Source of the DNA: Clostridiales bacterium | Lineage (GTDB): Bacteria > Bacillota > Clostridia > Peptostreptococcales > Anaerovoracaceae | Assembly (NCBI GenBank): GCA_009778945.1 | Contig: WRFF01000049.1 | Location: 1-11,020 of the forward strand | DNA length: 11,020 nucleotides | Direction of reading: 5' to 3' | In this document: one piece after another, positions 1-6,102 of the stretch | Layout: each line of letters opens with the position of its first letter | Numbering within the stretch: position 1 is the stretch's first letter | The notes under the pieces: model-generated | Database searches by the model: none | What the model was told of the DNA's origin: nothing | The model's input: only the letters and a program-made list of their open reading frames with translations | Program-made: the position numbers and the translations under genes

Positions 1-598
1 GCAGGGCCCGCTTGATTTTTTCAAGAAGATAGGCGAAGGGATAAAACAGGACTATGTCGGGAAATACAATAGCGAGGGGCTTGCGTATGTTATAGGCTGC
101 GGTACGTTTGATATCATGACAATTTTCTTGGGGTTCACAAAGCTCGGAAAGCTCGGGAAGCTCGGGGAATTCGCTGAAGAGACGACAAAGGGCGCAAAGG
201 TGACGGAAGGTGTTGAGGGGGCGGTGGATGTTGCAAAAATTAATCGATTACTTGAAGTAGATAAATTTCTTGATGAATACGTTCCGAAACAATATCAAAA
301 TCAAATAAAGTCGGCATTTGAAGACGATATAAAGGTTACTACTTTGGATGAAGATAAAGTTGTATATCGTTACTATGGTGGAAAAGCTGGTGCATCAAGT
401 TATTGGGTTTCGCCTACAAAAGTTAAGGATCCGATAGCTGATTTGGCTTTACCGCCAGGCAATACGGCAGAAAATATGGATCAAGTAATTCTACCAAAAG
501 GTACAAAGGTATTGGAAGGAACGGTAGCTCCGAATTTTGGGCAGCCCGGCGGCGGTTATCAGTATTATGTTCCAGATATCAAAACAATAGGAGGATAG
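1..598 (+). CDS. Polymorphic toxin, C-terminal part with TNT-like (NADase-type) toxin domain; 5' truncated
   Basis: The frame is open from base 2, so the gene starts upstream and only its last ~198 codons are seen; the ATG at 116 is internal. The visible N-terminal stretch has a small hydrophobic segment (around TIFLGF) followed by three KLG repeats. This looks like the pre-toxin linker common in secreted polymorphic toxins. The last ~75 residues carry YRYYGG, a W/S-P step, ALPPGN, then EGTVAPNFGQPGGGYQY just before the end. This order matches the TNT fold (tuberculosis necrotizing toxin, an NAD+ glycohydrolase): Arg in the first motif, an ALPPG turn, and FGQPGGG.Q with the late functional Gln. 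The Arg that normally precedes ALP in TNT appears to be Leu here, so activity or substrate may differ. An ADP-ribosyltransferase-like toxin is the alternative. Base composition drops to AT-rich near 235, as expected for an exchangeable toxin tip. The stop overlaps the ribosome binding site of the next gene. The domain call is from recalled motifs, not a search. Confidence 0.6.
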   Translation, partial: QGPLDFFKKIGEGIKQDYVGKYNSEGLAYVIGCGTFDIMTIFLGFTKLGKLGKLGEFAEETTKGAKVTEGVEGAVDVAKINRLLEVDKFLDEYVPKQYQNQIKSAFEDDIKVTTLDEDKVVYRYYGGKAGASSYWVSPTKVKDPIADLALPPGNTAENMDQVILPKGTKVLEGTVAPNFGQPGGGYQYYVPDIKTIGG

Positions 599-604
599 TT
601 TCTT

Positions 605-916
605 ATGGTGTATACAATAGAAAACTTTAAATACGATATTGAAGAAATCTTAGAGATTTGTAAAAACGATATCGAGGCAATAAAAGCGGGTGAAAAACGA
701 CAAGCAACTATAGAGCAAATCGAGGGAACCATCATTCCGGAAATGGAAGATTTGTTGGAGAAAATTCATAGTCAAACAATTCCGCAGAAAGGAAATCGAT
801 GGATGCTGTCTGCCGCATATATCACAAGAGGCTGGAACTGGGATATATGGAGTCAGGACGAACTTGTCAAAAAATTGCCAATGCTCGATGATAATTACAG
901 GAATAATTTGGAATAG
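605..916 (+). CDS. Small acidic protein, candidate immunity protein for the upstream toxin
   Basis: A 103-residue soluble protein with no signal peptide or membrane segment. Its N-terminal half is helical and charge-rich, and the C-terminal half has the aromatic patch ITRGWNWDIW. It starts 6 nt after the toxin stop. Its ribosome binding site AGGAGG (589-594) overlaps the last toxin codons, so the two genes are co-transcribed and probably translated together. Position directly after a polymorphic-toxin tip, small size, acidic character and AT-rich composition are the classic setting of an immunity gene, which would bind and neutralise the toxin in the cytoplasm. I do not recognise a named immunity family, so the role rests on context only. 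Translation from the ATG at 605 is well supported by the strong, 10-nt-spaced ribosome binding site. Confidence 0.65.
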   Translation: MVYTIENFKYDIEEILEICKNDIEAIKAGEKRQATIEQIEGTIIPEMEDLLEKIHSQTIPQKGNRWMLSAAYITRGWNWDIWSQDELVKKLPMLDDNYRNNLE

Positions 917-918
917 TC

Positions 919-1212
919 ATGAAAAAAATTTATAGGCATTTTGAAGGAAATAAATTGTATGAGGCGACGCTGGAGTCGAAATATGTGGATATAATGATGG
1001 ATGCGTATAGAAATAAAAAAGAACATAACTTAGCATACGTTTCAACGATAAAACAAAGCACTCCAAGTGAAGCGCTTTTTGAAGCATTGGCAAATATCTA
1101 TGTGCATGATAAAATTCGTGTAAACAGAAGTACTGCTACCATGGGGATGTTTCATTGCAAAGGATATATCCAAAATATTGATCCCTTTGGGGAAAAAATG
1201 ATGATGAAATGA
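919..1212 (+). CDS. Hypothetical small protein, possibly 3'-frameshifted
   Basis: A 97-residue soluble protein beginning 2 nt after the preceding stop, with a weak GGA at 910-912 as ribosome binding site, so translational coupling is likely. I do not recognise the family. The reading is plausible up to NIDPFGEK but ends abruptly in MMMK just after a GGGGAAAAAA run (1189-1198). The -1 frame stays open through that point and continues with charged, protein-like sequence to a stop at 1328. One extra A in the run would give a single ~136-residue protein. The gene may therefore be intact and short, frameshifted, or affected by a homopolymer sequencing error. From its place in the toxin locus it could be a second immunity or accessory protein, or a remnant of an older cassette; nothing in the sequence decides between these. 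Confidence 0.5.
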   Translation: MKKIYRHFEGNKLYEATLESKYVDIMMDAYRNKKEHNLAYVSTIKQSTPSEALFEALANIYVHDKIRVNRSTATMGMFHCKGYIQNIDPFGEKMMMK

Positions 1213-1328
1213 AAATTCGACAACTGTGTGATGGCGATGATATTGAAGAAAGGAAGAGGCTCGCAGAAAAGCTGGCGGCAGGTCAACAGCTCATAGAAGG
1301 TATTCCCGTGCCAAAACCATTGTATTAA
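1209..1328 (+). CDS. 39-residue ORF overlapping the previous gene by ATGA; probable displaced C-terminus
   Basis: The ATG at 1209-1211 overlaps the TGA of the upstream ORF (1210-1212), and the frame runs 39 codons to TAA at 1326-1328. The product starts MKIRQLCDGDD and ends GIPVPKPLY, with a Lys/Glu/Arg-rich helical middle. It has no ribosome binding site of its own beyond the overlap. Two readings fit. It may be a translationally coupled microprotein. More likely, I think, it is the natural C-terminus of the 919 gene put out of frame by loss of one A in the run at 1193-1198, because the same frame reads EKNDDEMKIR straight through the junction without a stop. Confidence 0.35.
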   Translation: MKIRQLCDGDDIEERKRLAEKLAAGQQLIEGIPVPKPLY

Positions 1329-1376
1329 TATGGGCCTATGAAAAATAGATTCCATTACAGACAGGAGAACGAACAA

Positions 1377-2876
1377 ATGAAGTATGTGAGCACACGCGGC
1401 GGCGGTGCGGCGGTTTCCGGCGCGGAAGCGATCGTGGCGGGACTGGCGGGAGACCGGGGGCTGTATGTTCCGGAGGCTTTCCCGGAGCTGAATATCGAAC
1501 GGGATTTTGATCTTGCCGCTCTGAACGGCTTGGGCTATCGCGGCGTGGCGAAGCTGATCCTGTCGGCGTTTCTGCCGGACTTCACGGAGGCCGAAATCGA
1601 GGCCTGCGTCACCGGCGCCTATGACTCCAAATTTGACGTGCCGGAAACCGTGCGGATTCACAAGGCGGACGGCGCGTATTTCCTTGAACTTTGGCACGGG
1701 CGCACGGCGGCGTTCAAAGATATGGCGCTGTCCATCCTGCCCTATCTGCTGACGACAGCGGTGCGCAAGACGGGCGAGGATAAGAAAATCGCGATCCTGA
1801 CGGCGACTTCGGGCGACACGGGGAAGGCCGCGCTCGCGGGTTTCGCGGACGTGCCGGGCACCGAAGTCTTTGTGTATTATCCGAGCGACGGCGTGAGCGC
1901 GGTGCAAAAGCGCCAGATGACCACGCAGGAGGGCGGCAACGTCCACGTCTTCGGCATCCGCGGCAATTTCGACGACGCGCAGACCGCTGTGAAAAATATC
2001 TTCAGCGACGCGGCGTTCGGCGCGGAACTCGCGGCCCGCGGCGTTCGGCTCAGTTCGGCAAACTCCATCAATATCGGCCGGCTGCTGCCGCAGGTGGTCT
2101 ACTATGTATATGCGTACGCGCGGCTTGCGGCGACGGAAGAAATCACCGAAGGCGATGCGATCAATGTTTGCGTGCCCACGGGCAATTTCGGGAATATCCT
2201 CGCCGCGTATTACGCGCGTCAGATCGGCGTGCCGATCCGGCGCCTGCTCTGCGCGTCCAACGAGAACAAGGTCCTGACGGATTTCCTGCGTACGGGCGTC
2301 TATGACGCGAGGCGCGAATTTATCCTGACGAGTTCCCCGTCGATGGACATCCTCGTGTCGAGCAATCTGGAGCGGCTGCTCTGGCATACGGCGGGCCGCG
2401 ACGCGGCGTGCGTCCGGGCGCTGATGGAAGGGCTTGAGCGCGAGGGGCGCTATGACCTTGCGGACGCGGCGGACCCTGAGGCGCAAGCGGTTTTCGAAGA
2501 AATTTTTTACGGCGGCTTTGCGAAAATGCGGGAGGCGCACGGCGCGCTCGCGGATCTTTGGAAGCGCGAGGGCTATCTGATCGATACGCATACGGCGGTC
2601 GGTTACGCGGTCTGGAAAGATTATGTGCGCGAAACCGGCGACCGCACGCGGACGATCATCGCTTCCACGGCGAGCCCGTATAAATTCGCAGGCAGCGTAT
2701 CGGCCGCCATCGGTCTGCCGCCGGTGGGCAACGAATTCGCGGCGGCTCGCTCGCTCGCCGCGCATACCGGCATGCCCGTGCCCGAGGGGCTGCGCGATCT
2801 CGATAAAAAACCTGTATTGCACGACGCCGTCCTTGAAAAGGACGCCATCCGCGGCAGTGTCGAAGCGGCGTTATAA
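1377..2876 (+). CDS. thrC: Threonine synthase
   Basis: PLP-dependent enzyme converting O-phosphohomoserine to threonine and phosphate, the last step of threonine biosynthesis. From the chosen start it has 499 residues, the size of the long bacterial/fungal-type threonine synthases. Visible hallmarks are the N-terminal STRGG (residues 5-9) and DRGLYVPE, and the PLP-lysine motif FKDMAL with Lys114. SGDTGKAA follows at 145-152, SINIGR at about 230-235, and the phosphate-cradle PTGNFGN at 267-273. ATG 1377 is preferred over the in-frame ATG at 1338 because AGGAG at 1363-1367 lies 9 nt upstream. No ribosome binding site precedes 1338, and the family begins at MKYVSTRGG. The gene is GC-rich, in sharp contrast to the toxin locus. 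No other threonine-pathway gene is adjacent in the window, so its promoter or operon is not evident. Confidence 0.95.
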   Translation: MKYVSTRGGGAAVSGAEAIVAGLAGDRGLYVPEAFPELNIERDFDLAALNGLGYRGVAKLILSAFLPDFTEAEIEACVTGAYDSKFDVPETVRIHKADGAYFLELWHGRTAAFKDMALSILPYLLTTAVRKTGEDKKIAILTATSGDTGKAALAGFADVPGTEVFVYYPSDGVSAVQKRQMTTQEGGNVHVFGIRGNFDDAQTAVKNIFSDAAFGAELAARGVRLSSANSINIGRLLPQVVYYVYAYARLAATEEITEGDAINVCVPTGNFGNILAAYYARQIGVPIRRLLCASNENKVLTDFLRTGVYDARREFILTSSPSMDILVSSNLERLLWHTAGRDAACVRALMEGLEREGRYDLADAADPEAQAVFEEIFYGGFAKMREAHGALADLWKREGYLIDTHTAVGYAVWKDYVRETGDRTRTIIASTASPYKFAGSVSAAIGLPPVGNEFAAARSLAAHTGMPVPEGLRDLDKKPVLHDAVLEKDAIRGSVEAAL

Positions 2877-2935
2877 AATACAAAATAATCTTTTAAGTTT
2901 TCCCTATACATTTAGACAGGACTTTGGTATAGTTT

Positions 2936-3015
2936 GTTAAAAGATACTTGTTATTATTAAAACTTATAATAACTTATTAAAGGATGCTTGTTATTATTAA
3001 AACTTACTTGTTCTT
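2936..3015 (+). repeat. Imperfect 40-bp tandem repeat, two copies, between thrC and hypE
   Basis: Copies lie at 2936-2975 and 2976-3015 and share about 31 of 40 bases. The first 30 bases of alignable core (2937-2966 against 2977-3006) differ at only two positions and include a perfect 20-bp identity starting CTTGTTATTATT. A partial third start (CTTGTTCTTA) follows at 3007. Within copy 1, TTATTAT (2951-2957) and ATAATAA (2966-2972) could pair as a weak AT-only hairpin. The repeat ends 11 nt before the hypE start, so it would sit in the hypE leader or promoter region. Confidence 0.7.
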
Positions 3016-3026
3016 AAATAGAACCT

Positions 3027-4115
3027 ATGAAAGACACGATCACACTGGCGCAGGGGAGCGGGGGGTATGACTCCGCGGAATTGATGAAAGAGGTGTTTGC
3101 GAAGCATTTCGCAAATCCCGTGCTGGCGCGCCTTGAGGACGCCGCGACCGTGGAGATTGAAAACGCGGGCGGCGGCGCGGCGGCGCGTTTCGCGATCGCC
3201 ACGGACACTTTCGTCGTAAAGCCGTTGTTTTTCCCGGGCGGCGATATCGGGAAGCTCGCCGTCTGCGGTACGGCGAACGACGTGCTGATGAGCGGAGCGG
3301 ATCCCCGGTTCCTGACCTGCGGTTTTGTGCTCGAAGCGGGGCTTTCCATCAAGCGGTTGGACAGAATCTGCGCTTCGATGGCGGAAACGGCGCGGGAAGC
3401 GGGGATGACGATCGTTGCCGGCGATACCAAAGTGATCGAAGGCTGTGGACGCAAGGTTTCAAGCGGGACGAATAACACAGACGAATCCATGGACAATGAG
3501 GCGGGCCTTCTGGTCAACACAACCGGCGTCGGCGTTTTCCGCGCGGACGCTCCCGTCCCCCTTCCGTCCCCTTCCGGGCTGCTGCCCGGCGACCGCCTCA
3601 TCGTTTCGGGCACGCTCGGTGACCACCATGCCTGTATTTTGAGCGCGCGCATGGGGATCCAAAACGGGATCAAAAGCGATTGCGCGCTGCTCGCGCCGAT
3701 CACGCACGCGCTTTCGGAAGCGGGCGTAGCGGCCCACGCGATGCGTGACGTCACGCGCGGCGGCCTCGCCACCGTGCTGAACGAGCTCGCAGCCGCTTCG
3801 TCCGCGCGCATTGAAATTGACGAAAACGCAATCCCGGTCGACCCGGAGGTGCATGCTTTTTGCGGCATCCTCGGGCTTGACCCGCTTACGATGGGCAACG
3901 AGGGAAAGATGGTTTTCGCGGTCTCCGAGGCGGACGCGGCGCACGCTCTCGCAGCCGTCCGCGCGACTGTGCCCGGAAGCCGTGCGGCTCTCATCGGCGA
4001 AATTTATGCGCCGGAACCCGAAAACCATCTGCCGCCTGTTTTGCGCCGCACCGCCATCGGAGGCAAAGCCCGCGTGGACATGCTCTACGGCGAGGGGCTC
4101 CCCCGCATTTGCTGA
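3027..4115 (+). CDS. hypE: Hydrogenase maturation protein HypE (carbamoyl dehydratase)
   Basis: HypE receives a carbamoyl group from HypF on its C-terminal Cys and dehydrates it with ATP to a thiocyanate, the source of the CN ligands of [NiFe]-hydrogenase iron. Evidence includes the AIR-synthase/PurM fold motifs GSGG (10-13), FFPGGDIG (68-75), CGTANDVLMSGA (80-91), GDTKV (132-136) and RDVTRGGLATVLNE (240-253). NEGK (291-294) and the ending LPRIC follow, with the catalytic Cys362 as last residue. At 362 residues it exceeds the usual ~330-340. The excess maps mainly to a Ser/Asn/Asp-rich insertion at about 141-160, between GDTKV and LLVNTTGVG. No hypA-D, hypF or hydrogenase gene is in the window, so it is either detached from its partners or they lie elsewhere. 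ATG 3027 has no clear ribosome binding site, although the N-terminus MKDTITLAQGSGG fits the family well. Confidence 0.93.
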   Translation: MKDTITLAQGSGGYDSAELMKEVFAKHFANPVLARLEDAATVEIENAGGGAAARFAIATDTFVVKPLFFPGGDIGKLAVCGTANDVLMSGADPRFLTCGFVLEAGLSIKRLDRICASMAETAREAGMTIVAGDTKVIEGCGRKVSSGTNNTDESMDNEAGLLVNTTGVGVFRADAPVPLPSPSGLLPGDRLIVSGTLGDHHACILSARMGIQNGIKSDCALLAPITHALSEAGVAAHAMRDVTRGGLATVLNELAAASSARIEIDENAIPVDPEVHAFCGILGLDPLTMGNEGKMVFAVSEADAAHALAAVRATVPGSRAALIGEIYAPEPENHLPPVLRRTAIGGKARVDMLYGEGLPRIC

Positions 4116-4128
4116 AAAACGCGTTTGG

Positions 4129-4149
4129 CAGCGGCCCCCCGAAGCGCTG
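4129..4149 (+). terminator. Weak GC hairpin after hypE
   Basis: CAGCG (4129-4133) can pair with CGCTG (4145-4149) around an 11-nt C-rich loop, 14 nt after the hypE stop. Only AATTTTAT follows, with no real T-run, so this is a poor intrinsic terminator. It is listed only because it is the best candidate between hypE and the two-component operon. Confidence 0.15.
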
Positions 4150-4203
4150 TGAATTTTATCCGCAGTTAATGTTTTTTATTTCTCGTTCAGTTCTTTGTTG
4201 TAA

Positions 4204-4225
4204 GATGTGAAATCGATGTGAAATC
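4204..4225 (+). promoter_or_regulatory. Perfect 11-bp tandem direct repeat, candidate response-regulator box
   Basis: GATGTGAAATC occurs twice head-to-tail (4204-4214 and 4215-4225). The period is one helical turn. OmpR/PhoB-family regulators bind as head-to-tail dimers to half-sites spaced about 11 bp. This element lies 25 bp before the TTG start of a kinase gene whose operon partner is such a regulator. Autoregulation is therefore a natural inference. The upstream copy also contains TAAGAT (4201-4206), a possible -10 element, but no matching -35 is clear. Confidence 0.5.
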
Positions 4226-4249
4226 AACGGACAGATAAAGGAGAATCTT

Positions 4250-5407
4250 TTGACAATTAAAAGGCGGTTATTTATTTCAAATATCCTGATGATCATCATC
4301 CCGATCGTCGTGTCCTTCGTGAGTTTTTCCGTTTGTGTATTCATTCTGAACGCTGTCAGCCATGGGTTGCTGTTTGAAGTGCTCATGGGGGGCGGGCATC
4401 AGGAGATTCCGTTTGAGAGGTTCATGAAAACGCAGGCCATCATCACGTTCGTCATCATCGTGGCGGTTTTTCTTGCCATTTTGTATGTCACAAACCGGCT
4501 TCTGATCCGGTATGTATTCAAGAAAATCGAGCAGCCGATTGATCTGCTTTCCAGCGGGGCGCGCGAAATCAGCGGCGGGAATCTGGATTATCGGATTGTC
4601 TATGACCAGAACGACGAATTCAAACCGGTATGCGAGGATTTTAACGAAATGGCGGTCCGCCTGAAGGCCTCCACCCTCGCGCTTCAAAAGGACGAGCAAA
4701 ACCGGAAGGAGTTGCTGGCGAGTATCTCCCATGATCTGCGTTCCCCGCTGACGTCGATCAAAGGGTATGTGGAAGGGCTGGAGGACGGCGTCGCGGCAAC
4801 CTCGGGAGCGCAGCGGGAGTATCTGGAGATCATCCGGCAAAAAACGGACGACATAAATAATATGGTAAGCAAACTGTTCCTCTATTCCAAATTGGATATG
4901 GGCGATTACCCAACAAATCCGGAAAGCCTGGTGATCGGCAGGGAGATCACCGATCTGCTAAATGCCTGCGGCGAGGAATACAAAGCGCAGGGGCTGTCGA
5001 TAACGACAGAAAATTTTCCGGCGGACTATCTGATCATCGCGGATCCCGAGCAATTGAGAAGTATCTTCATTAATATACTGGACAACAGCGCCAAGTACAG
5101 GGAGAAGGAAACGGCTTATATGGCGATCCGGTGCGAGCGGATGAACGGCCTGGTTCGGGTCACATTTGACGACGACGGGCCGGGTGTGCCGGAAGAGGCG
5201 CTGTGCAAACTTTTCGACGTATTTTTCAGAAACGACCCTTCGCGGAGTGGCGCCCCGCAGGGCAGCGGATTGGGGCTGGCGATTGCGGCGAAAGCCGCCG
5301 CGCGCATGAATGGCCGGATCACGGCGGAGAACCGGGCGGAAGGCGGACTGCGAATCGTTCTGGAAATTCCTGAAGCGGCGCCGCCGGGAGCGGAGGAGAA
5401 GCTATGA
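4250..5407 (+). CDS. Membrane sensor histidine kinase (HAMP-HisKA-HATPase)
   Basis: A 385-residue transmitter kinase. Membrane segments lie at about 9-34 and 62-86, with only ~27 residues between them, so the extracytoplasmic sensor is very small. Such kinases often sense within or near the membrane. A HAMP linker follows (about 87-140, with IEQPIDLL and GNLDYRI). The HisKA H-box is SISHDLRSPLTSIKGY, with the phosphorylated His161. The ATPase domain has the N-box NILDNSAKY (Asn279), DDDGPG (307-312), FFRND (325-329) and GSGLGLAI (338-345). All catalytic motifs are intact. The start is TTG, supported by AAGGAG at 4238-4243 with 6-nt spacing; no in-frame ATG lies nearby. The gene overlaps the downstream regulator by ATGA, so kinase and regulator are translationally coupled. 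Kinase-first order is the reverse of the commoner arrangement. The signal is not identifiable. Confidence 0.95.
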   Translation: MTIKRRLFISNILMIIIPIVVSFVSFSVCVFILNAVSHGLLFEVLMGGGHQEIPFERFMKTQAIITFVIIVAVFLAILYVTNRLLIRYVFKKIEQPIDLLSSGAREISGGNLDYRIVYDQNDEFKPVCEDFNEMAVRLKASTLALQKDEQNRKELLASISHDLRSPLTSIKGYVEGLEDGVAATSGAQREYLEIIRQKTDDINNMVSKLFLYSKLDMGDYPTNPESLVIGREITDLLNACGEEYKAQGLSITTENFPADYLIIADPEQLRSIFINILDNSAKYREKETAYMAIRCERMNGLVRVTFDDDGPGVPEEALCKLFDVFFRNDPSRSGAPQGSGLGLAIAAKAAARMNGRITAENRAEGGLRIVLEIPEAAPPGAEEKL

Positions 5408-6093
5408 CAAAAATACTGATCATTGAAGACGATCCGCAGATCGCCAAAATAGAACGGGACTATCTGATGGTCAATGAATATGACGTGGCGATCGCGAAGA
5501 CCGGGGACGAGGGGATCAAAGCCGGGCTGACCGGACAGTACGACCTCATTTTGCTGGACCTGATGCTCCCGGGGGCGGATGGCTTCACGGTCTGCCGAAA
5601 ACTGCGTGAGACGCTGGATATTCCCATCCTCATGGTGACCGCCCGGCAGGAGGATATCGATATGATCAAAGGGCTGGGGCTGGGCGCGGACGATTACATC
5701 ACGAAACCGTTTTCGCCGAGCATACTGGTCGCCCATGTCAAGGCGAATCTCGCGCAGTACGCGCGCCTGAAACAATCCGGCAGTCGTGCCACCGGCGACA
5801 TCGTTGCCGGAAATATCCGCATTCAAACGGGTTCCCACTGTGTTTTCGTCAACGACCGCGAAATCGCGATGAAAAACAAGGAATACGAACTGTTGCTCTT
5901 TCTTGTCACCAATATGGATGTGGTGTTCAGCAAGGAAACCTTATACGAACGGATATGGGGCTTCGACGCGATGGGCGACAGCGCCACCGTCGTCGTGCAC
6001 ATCAACCGGCTTCGCGAGAAGCTGGAGGACGACCCTTCAAAACCCAAACATATTCTCACCATATGGGGCGCGGGGTACCGTTTTGTGGTATAG
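5404..6093 (+). CDS. OmpR/PhoB-family response regulator
   Basis: A 229-residue DNA-binding regulator, partner of the overlapping kinase. The receiver domain (1-~115) has the acidic pair Asp9-Asp10, phospho-acceptor Asp52 in LLDLMLPG, Thr79 in MVTARQ and Lys101 in ITKPF. The C-terminal winged helix (about 130-229) has the usual MKNKEYELLLFLVTN, the ERIWGFD turn, the recognition-helix region ATVVVHINRLREKLEDDP and the terminal GAGYRFV wing. All switch residues are intact, so normal phosphorylation-dependent activation is expected. Its ATG lies inside the kinase stop (ATGA). The glycosyltransferase starts 9 nt after its stop, which makes that gene the most obvious target together with the operon's own promoter. 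Confidence 0.96.
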   Translation: MTKILIIEDDPQIAKIERDYLMVNEYDVAIAKTGDEGIKAGLTGQYDLILLDLMLPGADGFTVCRKLRETLDIPILMVTARQEDIDMIKGLGLGADDYITKPFSPSILVAHVKANLAQYARLKQSGSRATGDIVAGNIRIQTGSHCVFVNDREIAMKNKEYELLLFLVTNMDVVFSKETLYERIWGFDAMGDSATVVVHINRLREKLEDDPSKPKHILTIWGAGYRFVV

Positions 6094-6102
6094 GAAAGCG
6101 CT

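Noticed and set aside
1189..1198. Programmed -1 ribosomal frameshift site
   Set aside because: In the reading frame the codons are GGG GAA AAA ATG, which does not form an X XXY YYZ slippery heptamer, and no strong downstream structure was seen. An indel is the simpler explanation.
1338..1376. Upstream in-frame ATG of thrC adding 13 residues
   Set aside because: It has no ribosome binding site, while AGGAG is correctly placed for ATG 1377, which also gives the normal family N-terminus.
1152..2822. Long open frame on the minus strand (556 codons) opposite thrC
   Set aside because: It is antisense to a clear thrC. It is Arg/His-rich with no recognisable motif, the usual shadow of GC-rich codons.
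2913..2933. Possible sigma-70 promoter TAGACA ... TATAGT before hypE
   Set aside because: The spacer is only about 9 bp, too short for a normal promoter.
4142..4154. 13-bp identity AAGCGCTGTGAAT with the glycosyltransferase start region near 6097
   Set aside because: Only 13 bp, no extension on either side and no reading frame of note at 4149; most likely chance.
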